Source of the DNA: Phlebopus portentosus
Lineage: Eukaryota; Basidiomycota; Agaricomycetes; Boletales; Boletinellaceae
Length of the DNA: 64,000 nucleotides
Assembly (NCBI GenBank): GCA_037892935.1
Contig: JAYXKI010000021.1
Coordinates: 108,007 to 172,006, forward strand
Reading direction: 5' to 3'
The notes beneath the pieces were generated by a model. It was not told where the DNA came from and made no database searches. It saw nothing but the letters and a program-made list of their open reading frames with translations. Shown here piece after piece: positions 35,907 to 46,224 of the stretch (positions are counted from its first letter, which is position 1; each line of letters begins with the position of its first letter). The position numbers were made by a program, and so were the translations under genes.

Positions 35907-36329
35907 ATGAGCCGACGTAATTCACCTGCATCAAACTCGCCGAATAACAAGCCGCCGTCATACCCTGGTTCGCCCACCGTTCCAGCCAGGGCCGGCAGTC
36001 CTCACCCAGCAGCGCAAGACTACAGGCCAGCCCCGCCGTACACCCCAACGCCAGGAATTGTAGCGCCCACGCCAAGGCGTCCGGGCGCAGCACAGGTGGC
36101 TCAGAGACTTCAAACAATTGCAGAGGAACACAACGGGCGCGCGTCGACTCCACCGGCGTCGCAGACACAAGGATCAAGATCTTCCCCTCAGAATGGTCAT
36201 GGGACATCTCACGGACAGTCGGCAAGTCCGTCTCGCAGTAATCAGGCGACACCAACAAGGCCAAGGCAGGCGACACCAACGAGGAAGCCGACTCCTGATA
36301 CTAGGCAAGTCTTTCGACATGCTCAGTAA
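35907..36329 (+). CDS. Small basic proline-rich orphan protein (4 of 4)
   Basis: Open frame of 140 codons from ATG 35907, with a consensus TATA box upstream. The product is rich in Pro, Ser, Thr, Gln, Asn and Arg and begins MSRRNSPASN. It has an ATPTRPRQ / ATPTRKP near-repeat at the end and one short helical stretch (AAQVAQRLQTIAEEHNG). There is no Cys, signal peptide or membrane segment. It is the longest of the four proline-rich genes and has the best promoter. It could be a phosphorylated linker or adaptor protein; function is unknown. An intron near the 3' end cannot be excluded (GCAAGT at about 36304). Confidence 0.48.
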   Translation: MSRRNSPASNSPNNKPPSYPGSPTVPARAGSPHPAAQDYRPAPPYTPTPGIVAPTPRRPGAAQVAQRLQTIAEEHNGRASTPPASQTQGSRSSPQNGHGTSHGQSASPSRSNQATPTRPRQATPTRKPTPDTRQVFRHAQ

Positions 36330-36638
36330 TCGCATGTTGTACTAACCATTTCGCGTAGTGGTAAGAAGTAGAGTTGAGCTCTTTAGGTCAGCATGACTTA
36401 AGAATAAGTCCAGGGAAGAAAGGAGGCTAGCCTAGGTTGTCAAGAATAGTCATAGTCTTCTTCCTTCATGCTGTAGTTAGGAGTTCTTTTGCGAATATAT
36501 AACGGAAATTATTTGCAATATACTCGGTATACTGCTGCAGAATAACGTCCAGCACATGAACACTGTAATACCTGGGCAAGTGAAAAGTATCGTCATGAGA
36601 AAGGGCTATGAATAAGAGGTAAGCCAAATATTCACACA

Positions 36639-37815
36639 TCAGGACGCCATCTCTACGTCCTTCTTCGCAAGATTGTGTTTTTCCAGCAACGCGTCCACCT
36701 CTGCTGGACGATAAATCTTAGCGCGAGGCGTCTTCGTCGTCGGATCAAGTGTTAATGTCGCAAATTCAACTTGACCGAAACTTTTCATTTTGTTATTCAG
36801 ACAAGGAGTTGAAGCGATACTTACGTTTTTCACTGCCAAGCGTGGTGCTATCCATAGTTTTACTGAGCGTCTTCAACACAAGCCCGATCGCCTCGTCCAG
36901 AGTGATCTCGTCCTTGTAGTCCTGCTTCAGCAAGCTTTGTGCTGTTCCATTGTTCGCTCCAATACATGTTGCCTTCCATCCAGAGTAGTTACCTGAAGGA
37001 TCCGAGTGGTATAGCTGGAACTCGTAATGTGGGTCCCAACCGGCGTACAAAAGTGAGACACCGAACGGTCGCAAACCTTTGAGATCGCTGTTAATTATCC
37101 CAGGAGATTGAAGAAAGTAGCGTAGGTATACCTCCGTATTGAGTGTAACCTTGCTTGAGATCGCACAACCGCTGAGCAAGCTGTTCCACGGGGATATCCT
37201 CGTTGTACGAGAAGAGATGTCGTTGGGCAGCCTGACGTGCATAATTTACAAGAGATATCGCATCAGCGGTATATCCTGCTACACCAGCAACGACATTCCT
37301 TTAGAATTAAAGAACGTAAGTTGCCTTGAAATGCCAGGGAAGTGGGGAGAAGGGGCGTACGAGTTCAGTAGGAAGATCTTCTCCCCACTGCCTCCGTAAC
37401 CTCCTGTAGTTGCACCCGACAGGTCAAGAAGCTTTCCCGTGACCTTTTTCTCAGCAGCCAGCACGACGCCTTCCTTCGAAAGCACACCTAGGACTGTGCC
37501 GGCGTGAGAAATGGCCTCCATGGCATATTCGACTGCGACGTATATTAGTCCTAAGTTCAGGCTCTCAGAAATGGTTCAGAATACTTTGGTACAAGCGCCC
37601 TAGTTTACAGAGCGAAATTAGATGCAAGTACGTAGTCTTATGGTTGTGGACGCACCTTCGGGTGAAAAGATGGTTGTACGGCCTGTTTCAATATGTGGTC
37701 GTCATCAGACTTGCAACAAGTTCGAATAACCCAACGCACTATCATATCTTCTTGCCTGAACAAAGTATTAATTCCATGAGTTGCCTGCACCAAAAAGAGA
37801 GACTATGCTCACCAT
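36639..37815 (-). CDS. pre9: 20S proteasome subunit alpha-3 (PSMA4)
   Basis: Eight exons on the minus strand: 37815-37813 (ATG only), 37755-37740, 37682-37656, 37599-37585, 37532-37361, 37298-37132, 37076-36825 and 36769-36639, giving 260 residues against 261 for human PSMA4. The N-terminus [15 protein letters not shown] plus GRLYQIEYAMEA is the proteasome alpha signature that forms the gate and H0 helix. [14 protein letters not shown] and the C-terminal KLEFATLTL are also family-typical. Alpha-3 sits in the outer ring of the 20S core; its N-terminal tail is the main gate element. The first four coding exons are only 3, 16, 27 and 15 nt long, yet every junction is in phase and restores the conserved N-terminus. 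Confidence 0.95.
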
Positions 37816-38073
37816 TGTTATATCTCAGATAACTTTGTGGAGGTAGTTGAATGAACAGTATAAGAGTGCAAGACGCGTTGCACTTCAGGCAGGAGACGCG
37901 TCACTCAAGAAGTTGAGTTACGCGTCCAGCCATTACCTTTCTTGGGCGATCGACGCACCCCACCAGAGCTCAAAGGGTATCTGCACCTTGTAATTGGATA
38001 TTTATGCTGCATTACAGGATGTATATGTATGCTAGATGTGGCGGGGGAAGATCCACCAAGAGGAGACGTATTT

Positions 38074-39525
38074 CTAGCCGTACCACTTATCACCCAATTT
38101 TATTTTAGTCGGTTTTCGTGTCGGTATTGCCGACTGTTGAATATCGAAAACTTCTATTGCTTTCTTTATACAAAGTCAAAGAAATCTAAGTTAGAAGGTG
38201 ATACGTATTTCTATGATTCGACTTACCTTCCAAGTGGTAACATCCAGCTCCAGAATCATCTGCTTCTTTGCCACGCCTTGGTTATAATCCTCGTCATTTG
38301 GTGGCTCAACAAGCACTATCGATCGGATAGCACTCGATTAGGATGATCTTTCAGTGTCGTGAGATTACTCACTGATCATCGGCTCATTCGTCTGCCCCGA
38401 GTACTCAAGCGAGACTTTTCCGTCTCGTATGAGAAACGAGAGGTAAAACAGATTCTCTACACTCTGCCCAAAACTTTGTGGATTGATTATTAGTTGGAAT
38501 AAGCTTATCGGCCCAGAAAGGTTCTCCAAGAAAAGTTCCAACTATTTGACGGGCCAACAGATCAGAATAAACAAAGAGAAGTATCAATTCGTAAAAAAAA
38601 ACGTACCGCAGCCACATTCTTGGTCGTTTCATTCTCTGAGTGTTCGATGTCATCTTCTTTGAGCTGTCATTTAATCATGCGTTTAGTACTTGAGTTTTAC
38701 ACCAGTTTAAGGCGTCTGACCTCGATTGGCCGCTTTTCAACGGCATCAGCTTTCTCGCGCTGAACTCGTTTCCCGACTGCCCTCTTCTTTGCCTCGACCA
38801 TCAATGGACCGAGCCTAAAACACAGCTCTCGGCCATTATTTAAAGTAAAATGAAGCACTTCATAGCTTACATGAAGTCCTGAACAGGCACTCTCCGACTC
38901 TTCGCAAGTGCCTTCCTACCTATAGACGCCCAGTCAAGCGGATGAGTACCCTCAACATCCGGATCGATGCTCTCGCCGTCCTCCGTCAAATGCTCTTCCC
39001 CAGGTCTATGCCCACCCATGAAAGTGAAAAATCGGGCGACGAGTTCATCGACGTCGAGCCCACCGGCTCCAGCACGCATTGAACGCGCTTTAGCATTGCC
39101 TAGCGTTGCGGCAGTCACGAGAAATGAAGAGTCGAGCGTTGCTTCTTGAGGTCCCTTAACTATTGATAGAAAAGAGGTCATAATATATTCCACTGAATCA
39201 AGAAAGCAGTTGCGTGCCTCTTGCGAAGAGCGTGTCCGCTGTCTGCACCATTTCCGTCAACTTATCACTTTTGATCGCATTTGGGTTTAGCAGCAGTTCT
39301 ATAGCTGTAAGTCAGGCATGTACGCGCATCCCGACATGCAATATGCATACCATTGTCCTGAAGCTTCCTATAGTTCTGCCTTAACGCGCGTTTTTCGTCC
39401 CGATCTTGGTCCGGGTCATAGAGGAGCTCGTCCTCGTAATCCTCAGTCACTCCGACAGTGATTTCCATCTCTTCATCATCATCCTTTTCTTCCGTACGTT
39501 TACGACTTCGCGAGCTCCTGGGCAT
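38074..39525 (-). CDS. nse4: Nse4, kleisin subunit of the SMC5/6 complex
   Basis: Eight exons on the minus strand: 39525-39351, 39304-39218, 39159-38871, 38814-38721, 38663-38607, 38541-38373, 38315-38227 and 38163-38074, giving 349 residues. The N-terminus is Ser/Arg and acidic. RALRQNYRKLQDN, VKGPQEATLDSSFLV, DWASIGRKAL and VPVQDFMLGPL are Nse4 hallmarks. The C-terminal winged-helix part has INPQSFGQSVENLFYLSFL and IRDGKVSLEY, which bridges to the Smc5 head. Nse4 closes the SMC5/6 ring with Nse1 and Nse3 and is needed for recombination repair and rDNA stability. The second intron uses a GC donor (AAGAG|GCACGC). The donor of intron 4 has two possible positions; the shorter exon fits the family better. 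Confidence 0.94.
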
Positions 39526-40006
39526 GTTCTCGTGGGTGATCGTGAGTTGGAATTTGAAAGCCCGGATTGTCTAAAGTCAAAGGGTGGGAAGCCCTCGACG
39601 CGACGCGATGACGCTCCTTTAGTCACACTCCACGTGATGTTACTTCTATTTTCATGAGAGGGCGTGACACCTTTTGTGGAGAGCAAAGGAAAGCAATATT
39701 AATGTATACATTATAATGGGTTACTTTGGCAAGACGCGAAGCAAATGATGAATTTTCTGGTAGTGGAAAAAAAATTTATGTAATGATATTCCTGGCTACA
39801 GTAGATTAGAATCGATTCATTCGTCTACGGTCTAGTTAGTGAACCCGATGCCTCCAGTGTAAGTAAAGCCGAGGCACTTCTGTATTGAGAATGCAGGCTC
39901 GTATCCTGGTTTCGCATTCGCTCGACTTGAACGAGTTTCGCCTGGACTTGGAGTGTCGACTCTGCCCGTGCTCCCGAGCTTGCTTCTCTTTCAGATCACA
40001 TTGACG
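39526..40006. other. Intergenic, upstream of nse4
   Basis: Holds the nse4 promoter and the 3' flank of the pterin-dehydratase-like gene. Nothing else was seen. Confidence 0.45.
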
Positions 40007-41143
40007 TCAAAGTTGCTCACTTTCCGCCTTCGCCTGACCCAAGACCGCAGACCAGTCGCTTCCCAAGTAAAATTCTGCATCGGTAAGTTCCTTGGGACCT
40101 CTCTTCCTTTTCCTCCAAACTGTCGGCTTCAATAAGTGAAGTGCGCCGGTGAGCAACCCATCCAGCCTAAACGGCCGATTAGTATTCTCCAGTCCGTCAA
40201 TCCTTTTTCTGATCATAATATGATATCCTGAAGACTCGTCCGCGTTATACTGCCTCAGAAACGCGTCGAGTAGGATAGCAAAGCGGATGTCGCGCAGCGT
40301 GATGCCTTCTATCGTTTTGGATATTAGACTGTCCTCGATGATGTCATTCGCGCCGCTGTTGCGCAGAAGGGTGGCGGTGTGCGTGCGCAGTAAGAGCACA
40401 ACGGGGGAAGGGAGCGGGAGTTTGAGATCGTGCAGGGATTTGAAGCCCAGACCGGCCCGGTCCATATATTTCCATTCGACATTGTGCTGCAAAATAACAG
40501 AATTAAACATCGAAGTTGTGTATTTGACAGTAGGAATGCTCACCTTCTCGCTTTTCTCGAGCTTCGCAATAAACTCACCAAGAGCGAAAAACTCTTTCCA
40601 GCCCAGGTTCTCGAAGTACAGTTGCAGAGAAGGGACAGAATAGCGATCTCCCTTCTCGTGTTTTTTGCGACGATATTCGATGGACCAACCGCGTCTATAC
40701 AAAGGTCTCAAGTACTTGTCGACATCGTATTGAGATATGATTGGTGTCGGCCAGCCCTCGATGCGTCCCGGGGGTTCCAGTTGGTCTTCTGGAATTGGCT
40801 GGGGAACCTCAGTGAATGGCCGGCTGGGTTTCTCGGACTCCAGTTCCTTCGACCATTTTGATTTGTTGGAACTTCGGTGGGGTTTGGGTTCGGATCGTCT
40901 CTTGGGCCTGACATTCCCATAGGTTTTGAAAAAGTATCTTCGAGACTGTACGATCGGAGATGAAAATGCCCCAGCGAGATGGTGAGGCGTAGCGTGTCGC
41001 AAGGGATTCACGAAATACCCGAAGTGGGCGGATGGACTCGCCGATGCATGCTTTGGGATAGAAAGATGATTTCCATGAAGAACATTGAATCGAGGGCTGT
41101 TTGAGGGGCTGGTTATGCAGAGGAGAGAGGGAGGGATCCTCAT
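40007..41143 (-). CDS. Probable mitochondrial protein with pterin-dehydratase-like domain
   Basis: Two exons on the minus strand: 41143-40544 and 40486-40007, giving 359 residues. The first ~70 residues are Arg/Ser/His-rich without acids, a good mitochondrial presequence. A Lys/Arg/Pro linker follows. From about 145 the pattern GWSIEYR, LYFENLGWKEFFALGEFIAKLEKSEK, HN at 201-202, then VVLLLRTH and GITLRDIRFA follows the order of the 4a-hydroxytetrahydrobiopterin dehydratase (PCD/DCoH) fold: tryptophan strand, F-W-F strand, H-[HN] active-site pair, L-x-T-H strand and D-containing last helix. Spacing is looser than in true PCDs, so activity is uncertain. The 57-nt intron is in frame and stop-free, so retention would simply add 19 residues. 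It is head to head with the mevalonate decarboxylase gene. Confidence 0.62.
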   Translation of the reverse strand: MRIPPSLLCITSPSNSPRFNVLHGNHLSIPKHASASPSAHFGYFVNPLRHATPHHLAGAFSSPIVQSRRYFFKTYGNVRPKRRSEPKPHRSSNKSKWSKELESEKPSRPFTEVPQPIPEDQLEPPGRIEGWPTPIISQYDVDKYLRPLYRRGWSIEYRRKKHEKGDRYSVPSLQLYFENLGWKEFFALGEFIAKLEKSEKVSIPTVKYTTSMFNSVILQHNVEWKYMDRAGLGFKSLHDLKLPLPSPVVLLLRTHTATLLRNSGANDIIEDSLISKTIEGITLRDIRFAILLDAFLRQYNADESSGYHIMIRKRIDGLENTNRPFRLDGLLTGALHLLKPTVWRKRKRGPKELTDAEFYLGSDWSAVLGQAKAESEQL

Positions 41144-41395
41144 AGATGTTCAGAAATGACGAGGTTAAATAAATACTTAGTAAGATGTAGAGGCTTATTT
41201 GTATTCGTGGGAAATGAATAGCAATCTTTGTTGATCGTCCTCAATCAACTTATCAAGCCGATCAAACATTTGAATCGTTCATAAAGATGGTTCTATCGCT
41301 CGTACCACACCCCAACGGTTCCTCTTTCCCTTTAACCTCCTCAGGCCGGTAGTTCATCGGAATACCTGTCTCTTCATACCTAGCTACAACCAACG
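41144..41395. promoter_or_regulatory. Short bidirectional promoter
   Basis: Only 252 bp separate the ATGs of two divergent genes (pterin-dehydratase-like, minus, and mevalonate decarboxylase, plus), so they must share or overlap promoter elements. Confidence 0.6.
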
Positions 41396-42736
41396 ATGAC
41401 GGTCTACCAAGCAACAGCTTCTGCACCGGTCAATATCGCGTGCATAAAGTATGATCACTCTTTCATCCTGCTAAGTTTCACAAATAACTTATTCGATTTC
41501 ATTCAGATACTGGGGAAAGAGAGACACGAAGCTCATCCTCCCGACTAACTCATCGCTGTCGGTCACTCTCGACCAAGATCACCTCCGTTCGACGACTACC
41601 TCCCGTGCCGATCCGTCCTTTAAGCATGACAGACTCTGGCTGAACGGTAAAGAAGAAGAGATCAAGGAAGGTGGACGTCTTTCGACGTGTATCGCGGAAT
41701 TGAGAAGGCTTCGCCGTGAAGTTGAGAAAAAGGAGGGAACACCAAAGGTAAGCGTCTTGCCTCCATGCTGTGTAAGCGTGGTGCACTAAACGCGCGCATA
41801 CATGCACTTTTTGTCTTCTAGATCTCGGAGTACCCCGTGCATATCGCATCGTACAACAACTTTCCGACGGCAGCGGGCCTTGCTTCCTCTGCGTCTGGAT
41901 TCGCGGCTTTGGTTGCGTCGCTAGCGGCTCTTTACGAGTTACCCGCTACACCGTCCGAACTTTCCTTGATCGCGCGTCAAGGTTCCGGATCGGCATGTCG
42001 CTCACTCTTCGGTGGATTCGTCGCGTGGGAGATGGGCTCAAAAGCCGACGGAAGCGACTCGTTTGCCGTCGAGGTCGCGCCTCGCTCACACTGGCCGAAC
42101 TTACATGCCTTAATTTGCGTCGTATCGGATGACAAAAAGGGAACGTCTTCGACATCTGGAATGCAACGCACAGTAGAGACGTCGGCGCTGCTCCAGCACC
42201 GCATCAAAGTAGTCGTGCCAGAGCGTATGCGTGCGATCTCCGAAGCGATCAAGGCGCGAGACTTCCCAACATTCGCACGCCTCACTATGGCAGACTCGAA
42301 CTCCTTCCATGCCGTCGCGCTTGACACCGAACCTCCGATTTTCTACATGAATGACGTGAGCCGGGCGATTATTGCGTTGATTGTGGAATACAATCGTGCT
42401 TCGGTTGCCGCGGGCGGATCGATAAAGGCGGCGTACACGTTCGACGCAGGACCAAATGCGGTCATTTATGCTCCGGAGGAGTATATCAAAGAAATCGTTC
42501 AAATTATTATTTCGTATTTCCCGCAAGCCCAACCGTTCAATGATGTCTTCGGTCTATTTGGAGGTGAACAGCCCAAGGGAGCTGTTCCGTCGGGCTTCAA
42601 CGAGGCCGTATCGAAGAAATTCGAGCCAGGCGCAGTCAAGGGCTTTATTCACACCCGCGTCGGCGATGGTCCACGGGTGTTAGGTGCTAAGGAGGCTTTG
42701 CTGAATGCAGAAGGCTTGCCTAAAGCGCAAGCTTGA
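41396..42736 (+). CDS. mvd1: Diphosphomevalonate decarboxylase
   Basis: Three exons: 41396-41448, 41507-41747 and 41822-42736, giving 402 residues (yeast Erg19 has 396). It catalyses the ATP-dependent decarboxylation of mevalonate 5-diphosphate to isopentenyl diphosphate, the last step of the mevalonate pathway feeding sterols, dolichol and ubiquinone. The GHMP-kinase fold is clear: APVNIACIKYWGKRD at the N-terminus (catalytic Lys), TNSSLSVTL, the ATP loop NNFPTAAGLASSASG, RQGSGSACRS with the substrate-binding Ser/Arg, GTSSTSGMQ and FDAGPN containing the catalytic Asp. All junctions keep the frame and no residue is missing. Confidence 0.97.
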
Positions 42737-43147
42737 TCTATACGCGGCTGGCTAGAATAGACATGTACATGTTATGCTTCGCTGTTTTGTCGTGATCGAA
42801 TATATAGTAGATGCATCGCAACGAATTTGTCTCAATATCTTTTTTCGGTAGTAAAGAAGAAAATAAACGGGAAAAAAAATTCGACCCAAAATGGTGAAGA
42901 GATAGGATGGGGAGCTTGCGTCACACCTTTGATGGCATGCTGTGACGGTCACGGATATACGTGCTCTGTCGGGCGGTCGCAAGCTTAGCATCCACCAACG
43001 ACCACTACAGACATTCCCCTCGGTAAGTCGTCTTTCGTCGTCGTCATTGGCGGTGTCGGCCCGAATGATTCACTGACTACTGCTTTTATCGCCACCTTCA
43101 GATCCCGAAACTGATCCTCGCGGAGAGTCAGATGCTCGACGGCGGCG
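42737..43147. other. Intergenic between mvd1 and ccr4
   Basis: Contains the 3' flank of mvd1 and the ccr4 promoter. No gene was recognised. Confidence 0.45.
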
Positions 43148-45451
43148 ATGTACTTCAACCCGCCCCCTCAGACATCTCCCGCAATCAACCACAAACTTCA
43201 ATCTCATCACGACGCTTGGGGGCGCCCAACGCATCAACATCATGTCCTTACAGGAGCGAGCGGTGTCGGACCACCAACACCAGGATATACTTTGTATGCC
43301 AACGGCGCTCTTCCGCACCATGCACATCCGCACATCCCGCAGCATCCTCCCTTACCCCATTCGCATTCACAACATCACCACCAGAACTCCCTTACGCTTC
43401 CCAATTACTCTTCTCCTCCTAATGGCGTATCGTTGCAACAGTCACACCCGCTTACTACCTCTCCTCCCTCGACCGCACCGATCATGTCGCAGCATTGGCA
43501 ACAACAGCTGCTCAAGTATGACATGGTTCGTGCATCGCGCTCACCTCATCACCGCGCACGGCAGAATGCGATTGCATCGAGGCCAACTGCAAAGTCGGCC
43601 ATCACGATTACAGACCCCAATCGTGCGAAGACGCCTGCAGAGGTGAAGGAAGACGGATCGGGTTCAGACAGCGGTGAGGGAACGCCGGAAAATCATCCAT
43701 CTTCAACGACTGCACCCGTAGCTCCATCTTCAGGGTCGATTTCCAACCACGTTCGAGAAAGCTCATGGCATTCTCTAGACATGGGCGGAATTCAGCTCAA
43801 GAACATCCCTCGTTCCTCCGGGCTATGGTCCTTCACTTTCCTACAAAACCTTTACCTAAATCACAATGCTCTGCAGACCATCCCTCCTGAGATAGCGCGC
43901 CTAAGGAACCTAGAGCTGCTGGATCTTTCTGGGAATTTACTAACGAGTGTTCCTCCCGAACTCGGAATGGTGACGAACCTCAAGGAGCTATACCTCTTCG
44001 ATAACCATTTGGTGACGCTTCCGTTTGAGCTGGGGACCTTACATCAGCTACGAACGATTGGTATCGAAGGGAATCCTCTCTCTCCTGATTTGAAGGAGAT
44101 TATTCAACGCGACGGTACGCCGGCTCTCATCGCATACCTTCGGGATGCCGCTCCGATCCCGGAACCACCGCCACAGAGGGAATGGATAAGTTTGCACTCC
44201 GAAATAGAGAGAAAGACCATGGAGGCTGATCCATTCAATGAAACGTTCACCATTATGTGCTACAACATTCTCTGTGAAAGAGCGGCGACAGAACGGCTAT
44301 ATGGTTACACGCCGAAGCGTGTGTTAGAGTGGTCGACGCGGAAGGACGTCATCCTTGACCAGATCAAACGCTACAGCTCGGACTTCGTGTGCTTACAAGA
44401 GGTGGATGTTGGACAATATGAGGATTTCTTCTTGCACCATCTTTCGGATGCCGGTTACGAGGGCGTGTTTTGGCCGAAGTCAAGGGCCGCTACGATGGAT
44501 GACTCGCAACGACGGTTGGTAGACGGCTGCGCTACCTTCTTCAAGCCAGCCAAGTGAGTACCACTGTTCATCATACCGAGAAGTTCTACTTAACCTCTAT
44601 TTCAGATACAACCTGGTCGAGAAACAATTGATCGAGTTTCGTAGAGTCGCCATGCAAAGAGAGGATTTCAAGAAGACGGACGACATGTTCAATCGTGTGC
44701 TCCAGCGCGACAACATCGCCGTCGTGACACTCTTTGAAAACAGAACGACGGGCTCGCGACTTATCGTCGTGAACTTGCACCTTCACTGGGACGCTCGGCA
44801 TTGCGACGTCAAGCTCGTACAGGTGGCTCTCTTAATTGAGGAGGTAGACAAGATTGCGGCTCGCTTTGCGCGCTATCCACCTCCGCCGCCTAAAACGGGT
44901 ATGGACGAGACTTCGTCTCGACCATCTCCAGCTTATTCGGATGCCACGAAGATTCCGACGATCATTTGCGGAGATTTCAACTCCATACCGGAGAGTGGCG
45001 TGTATGAGTTCCTGGCGAACGGCACAATTCCGGCGGACCATCCAGACTTCTTGTCGCGAGTGTATGGGCAATATACGTCTGAGGGTCTCCGTCACCGCCT
45101 TGGTCTAAGGAGTGCATACGCAGGCATTGGGGAGTTACCGTCGACGAACTTTACGCCGACTTTCCAGGGTGTTCTCGACTATATCTGGTACACGGCAAAT
45201 AACTTGACTGTCACGTCTCTCCTTGGCGAGATAGACAAGGATTACCTGTCGAAGGTTGTCGGGTTCCCAAACGCTCATTTCCCGTCTGAGTAAGTGGCTA
45301 AAAGCCCGATTTCGTTTAACTTCTGAGAGAGGCTCACATTTTTTGTTCCTCTTACAGCCACATAGCCATCGCCAGCGAATTTCGTATCAAGCCTCCAAAA
45401 GAAACCCCTTCGAATCAGCCTACATTCCCATCAAGCCGACTGTCCTCTTGA
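43148..45451 (+). CDS. ccr4: CCR4, catalytic deadenylase of the CCR4-NOT complex
   Basis: Three exons: 43148-44553, 44606-45289 and 45358-45451, giving 727 residues. The order is a Gln/His/Pro/Ser-rich disordered N-terminus with poly-His patches (about 1-200), a leucine-rich repeat block (about 215-325, with LQNLYLNHNALQTIPPEIA and LELLDLSGNLLTSVPPELG) that docks on Caf1/Pop2, and an exonuclease-endonuclease-phosphatase nuclease domain. Active-site elements are MCYNILCE, LQEVD (Glu about 417), NLHLHWD, GDFNS (about 591) and the final SDH pair D697/H698, split between exons 2 and 3 as GA|C. The enzyme removes mRNA poly(A) tails in the cytoplasm, Mg-dependently. It is a complete and typical fungal CCR4. 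Confidence 0.96.
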
Positions 45452-46224
45452 GGGTTGCAGGTCCTGATTTTGTAAGTTGTCTCATTTCATTATGTATATT
45501 TTATTAATTTCCTTTGTGACCTCGACTCTGTGTATCGATAGTTATCGTCTTCCGCCGGTTTTCTTGTGTGATATATACACGCATCAATCCTTTCACAGCT
45601 CCGTCTTTACAGGGTCTCCCCTTTTTTGTTGCTTGTGTTGGTGTCACAGAGTATCGTTCTGCTTTGTCTCTTTGTTCTTTCAGATTTTTTCTTTTTAACT
45701 ATTAGCTTCTTTTTCTCTTTTTTGCCTCGTACTATCCCACTGTAGCCTGCTCACTGTACCACCAGCCCGAGCCGCTTTTTTTATACACCCATCAATGTTC
45801 CGTGCAATGAATGATCTCCATCTCTAACATTGTTTCGTGCCATTACAGTTTCCAGTGGCGTGTGTTGTCAGATTGACTGTGTCAGTCTCGTTTGTTTATA
45901 CATAGTACGTTGAACAATAAGAAATGTCTTTGAAATCTCAAATTTCGTTCGGAAATCTGCTGAGTCAGCAAGAATGAGGACGCGACACGCTTCAGTTCGG
46001 AGTTTAAATAACCGGGCTGTCGCGTGAACGCGTCTGGCTGGGCTGGCTTCACTGAATTGGCGCTCAAAGCCGCAGCGAGAACAAGTCTGGCTCGCTTCCT
46101 CTTTTTCACTTACACCTGGTCTTGCCGTCACTTATCTGGTATATTCCTGAGAGGAAATTCATTGCATTTGCGAAGCTGCCTTCGTCTAGCTAGTACGTCT
46201 ACAGGAGGTGCGGTGGAAAGATCG
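45452..46224. other. Intergenic, upstream of top3
   Basis: T-rich 3' flank of ccr4 and the top3 promoter or leader. The last ~200 bp keep an open frame in phase with top3 but lack an ATG (see findings). Confidence 0.45.
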
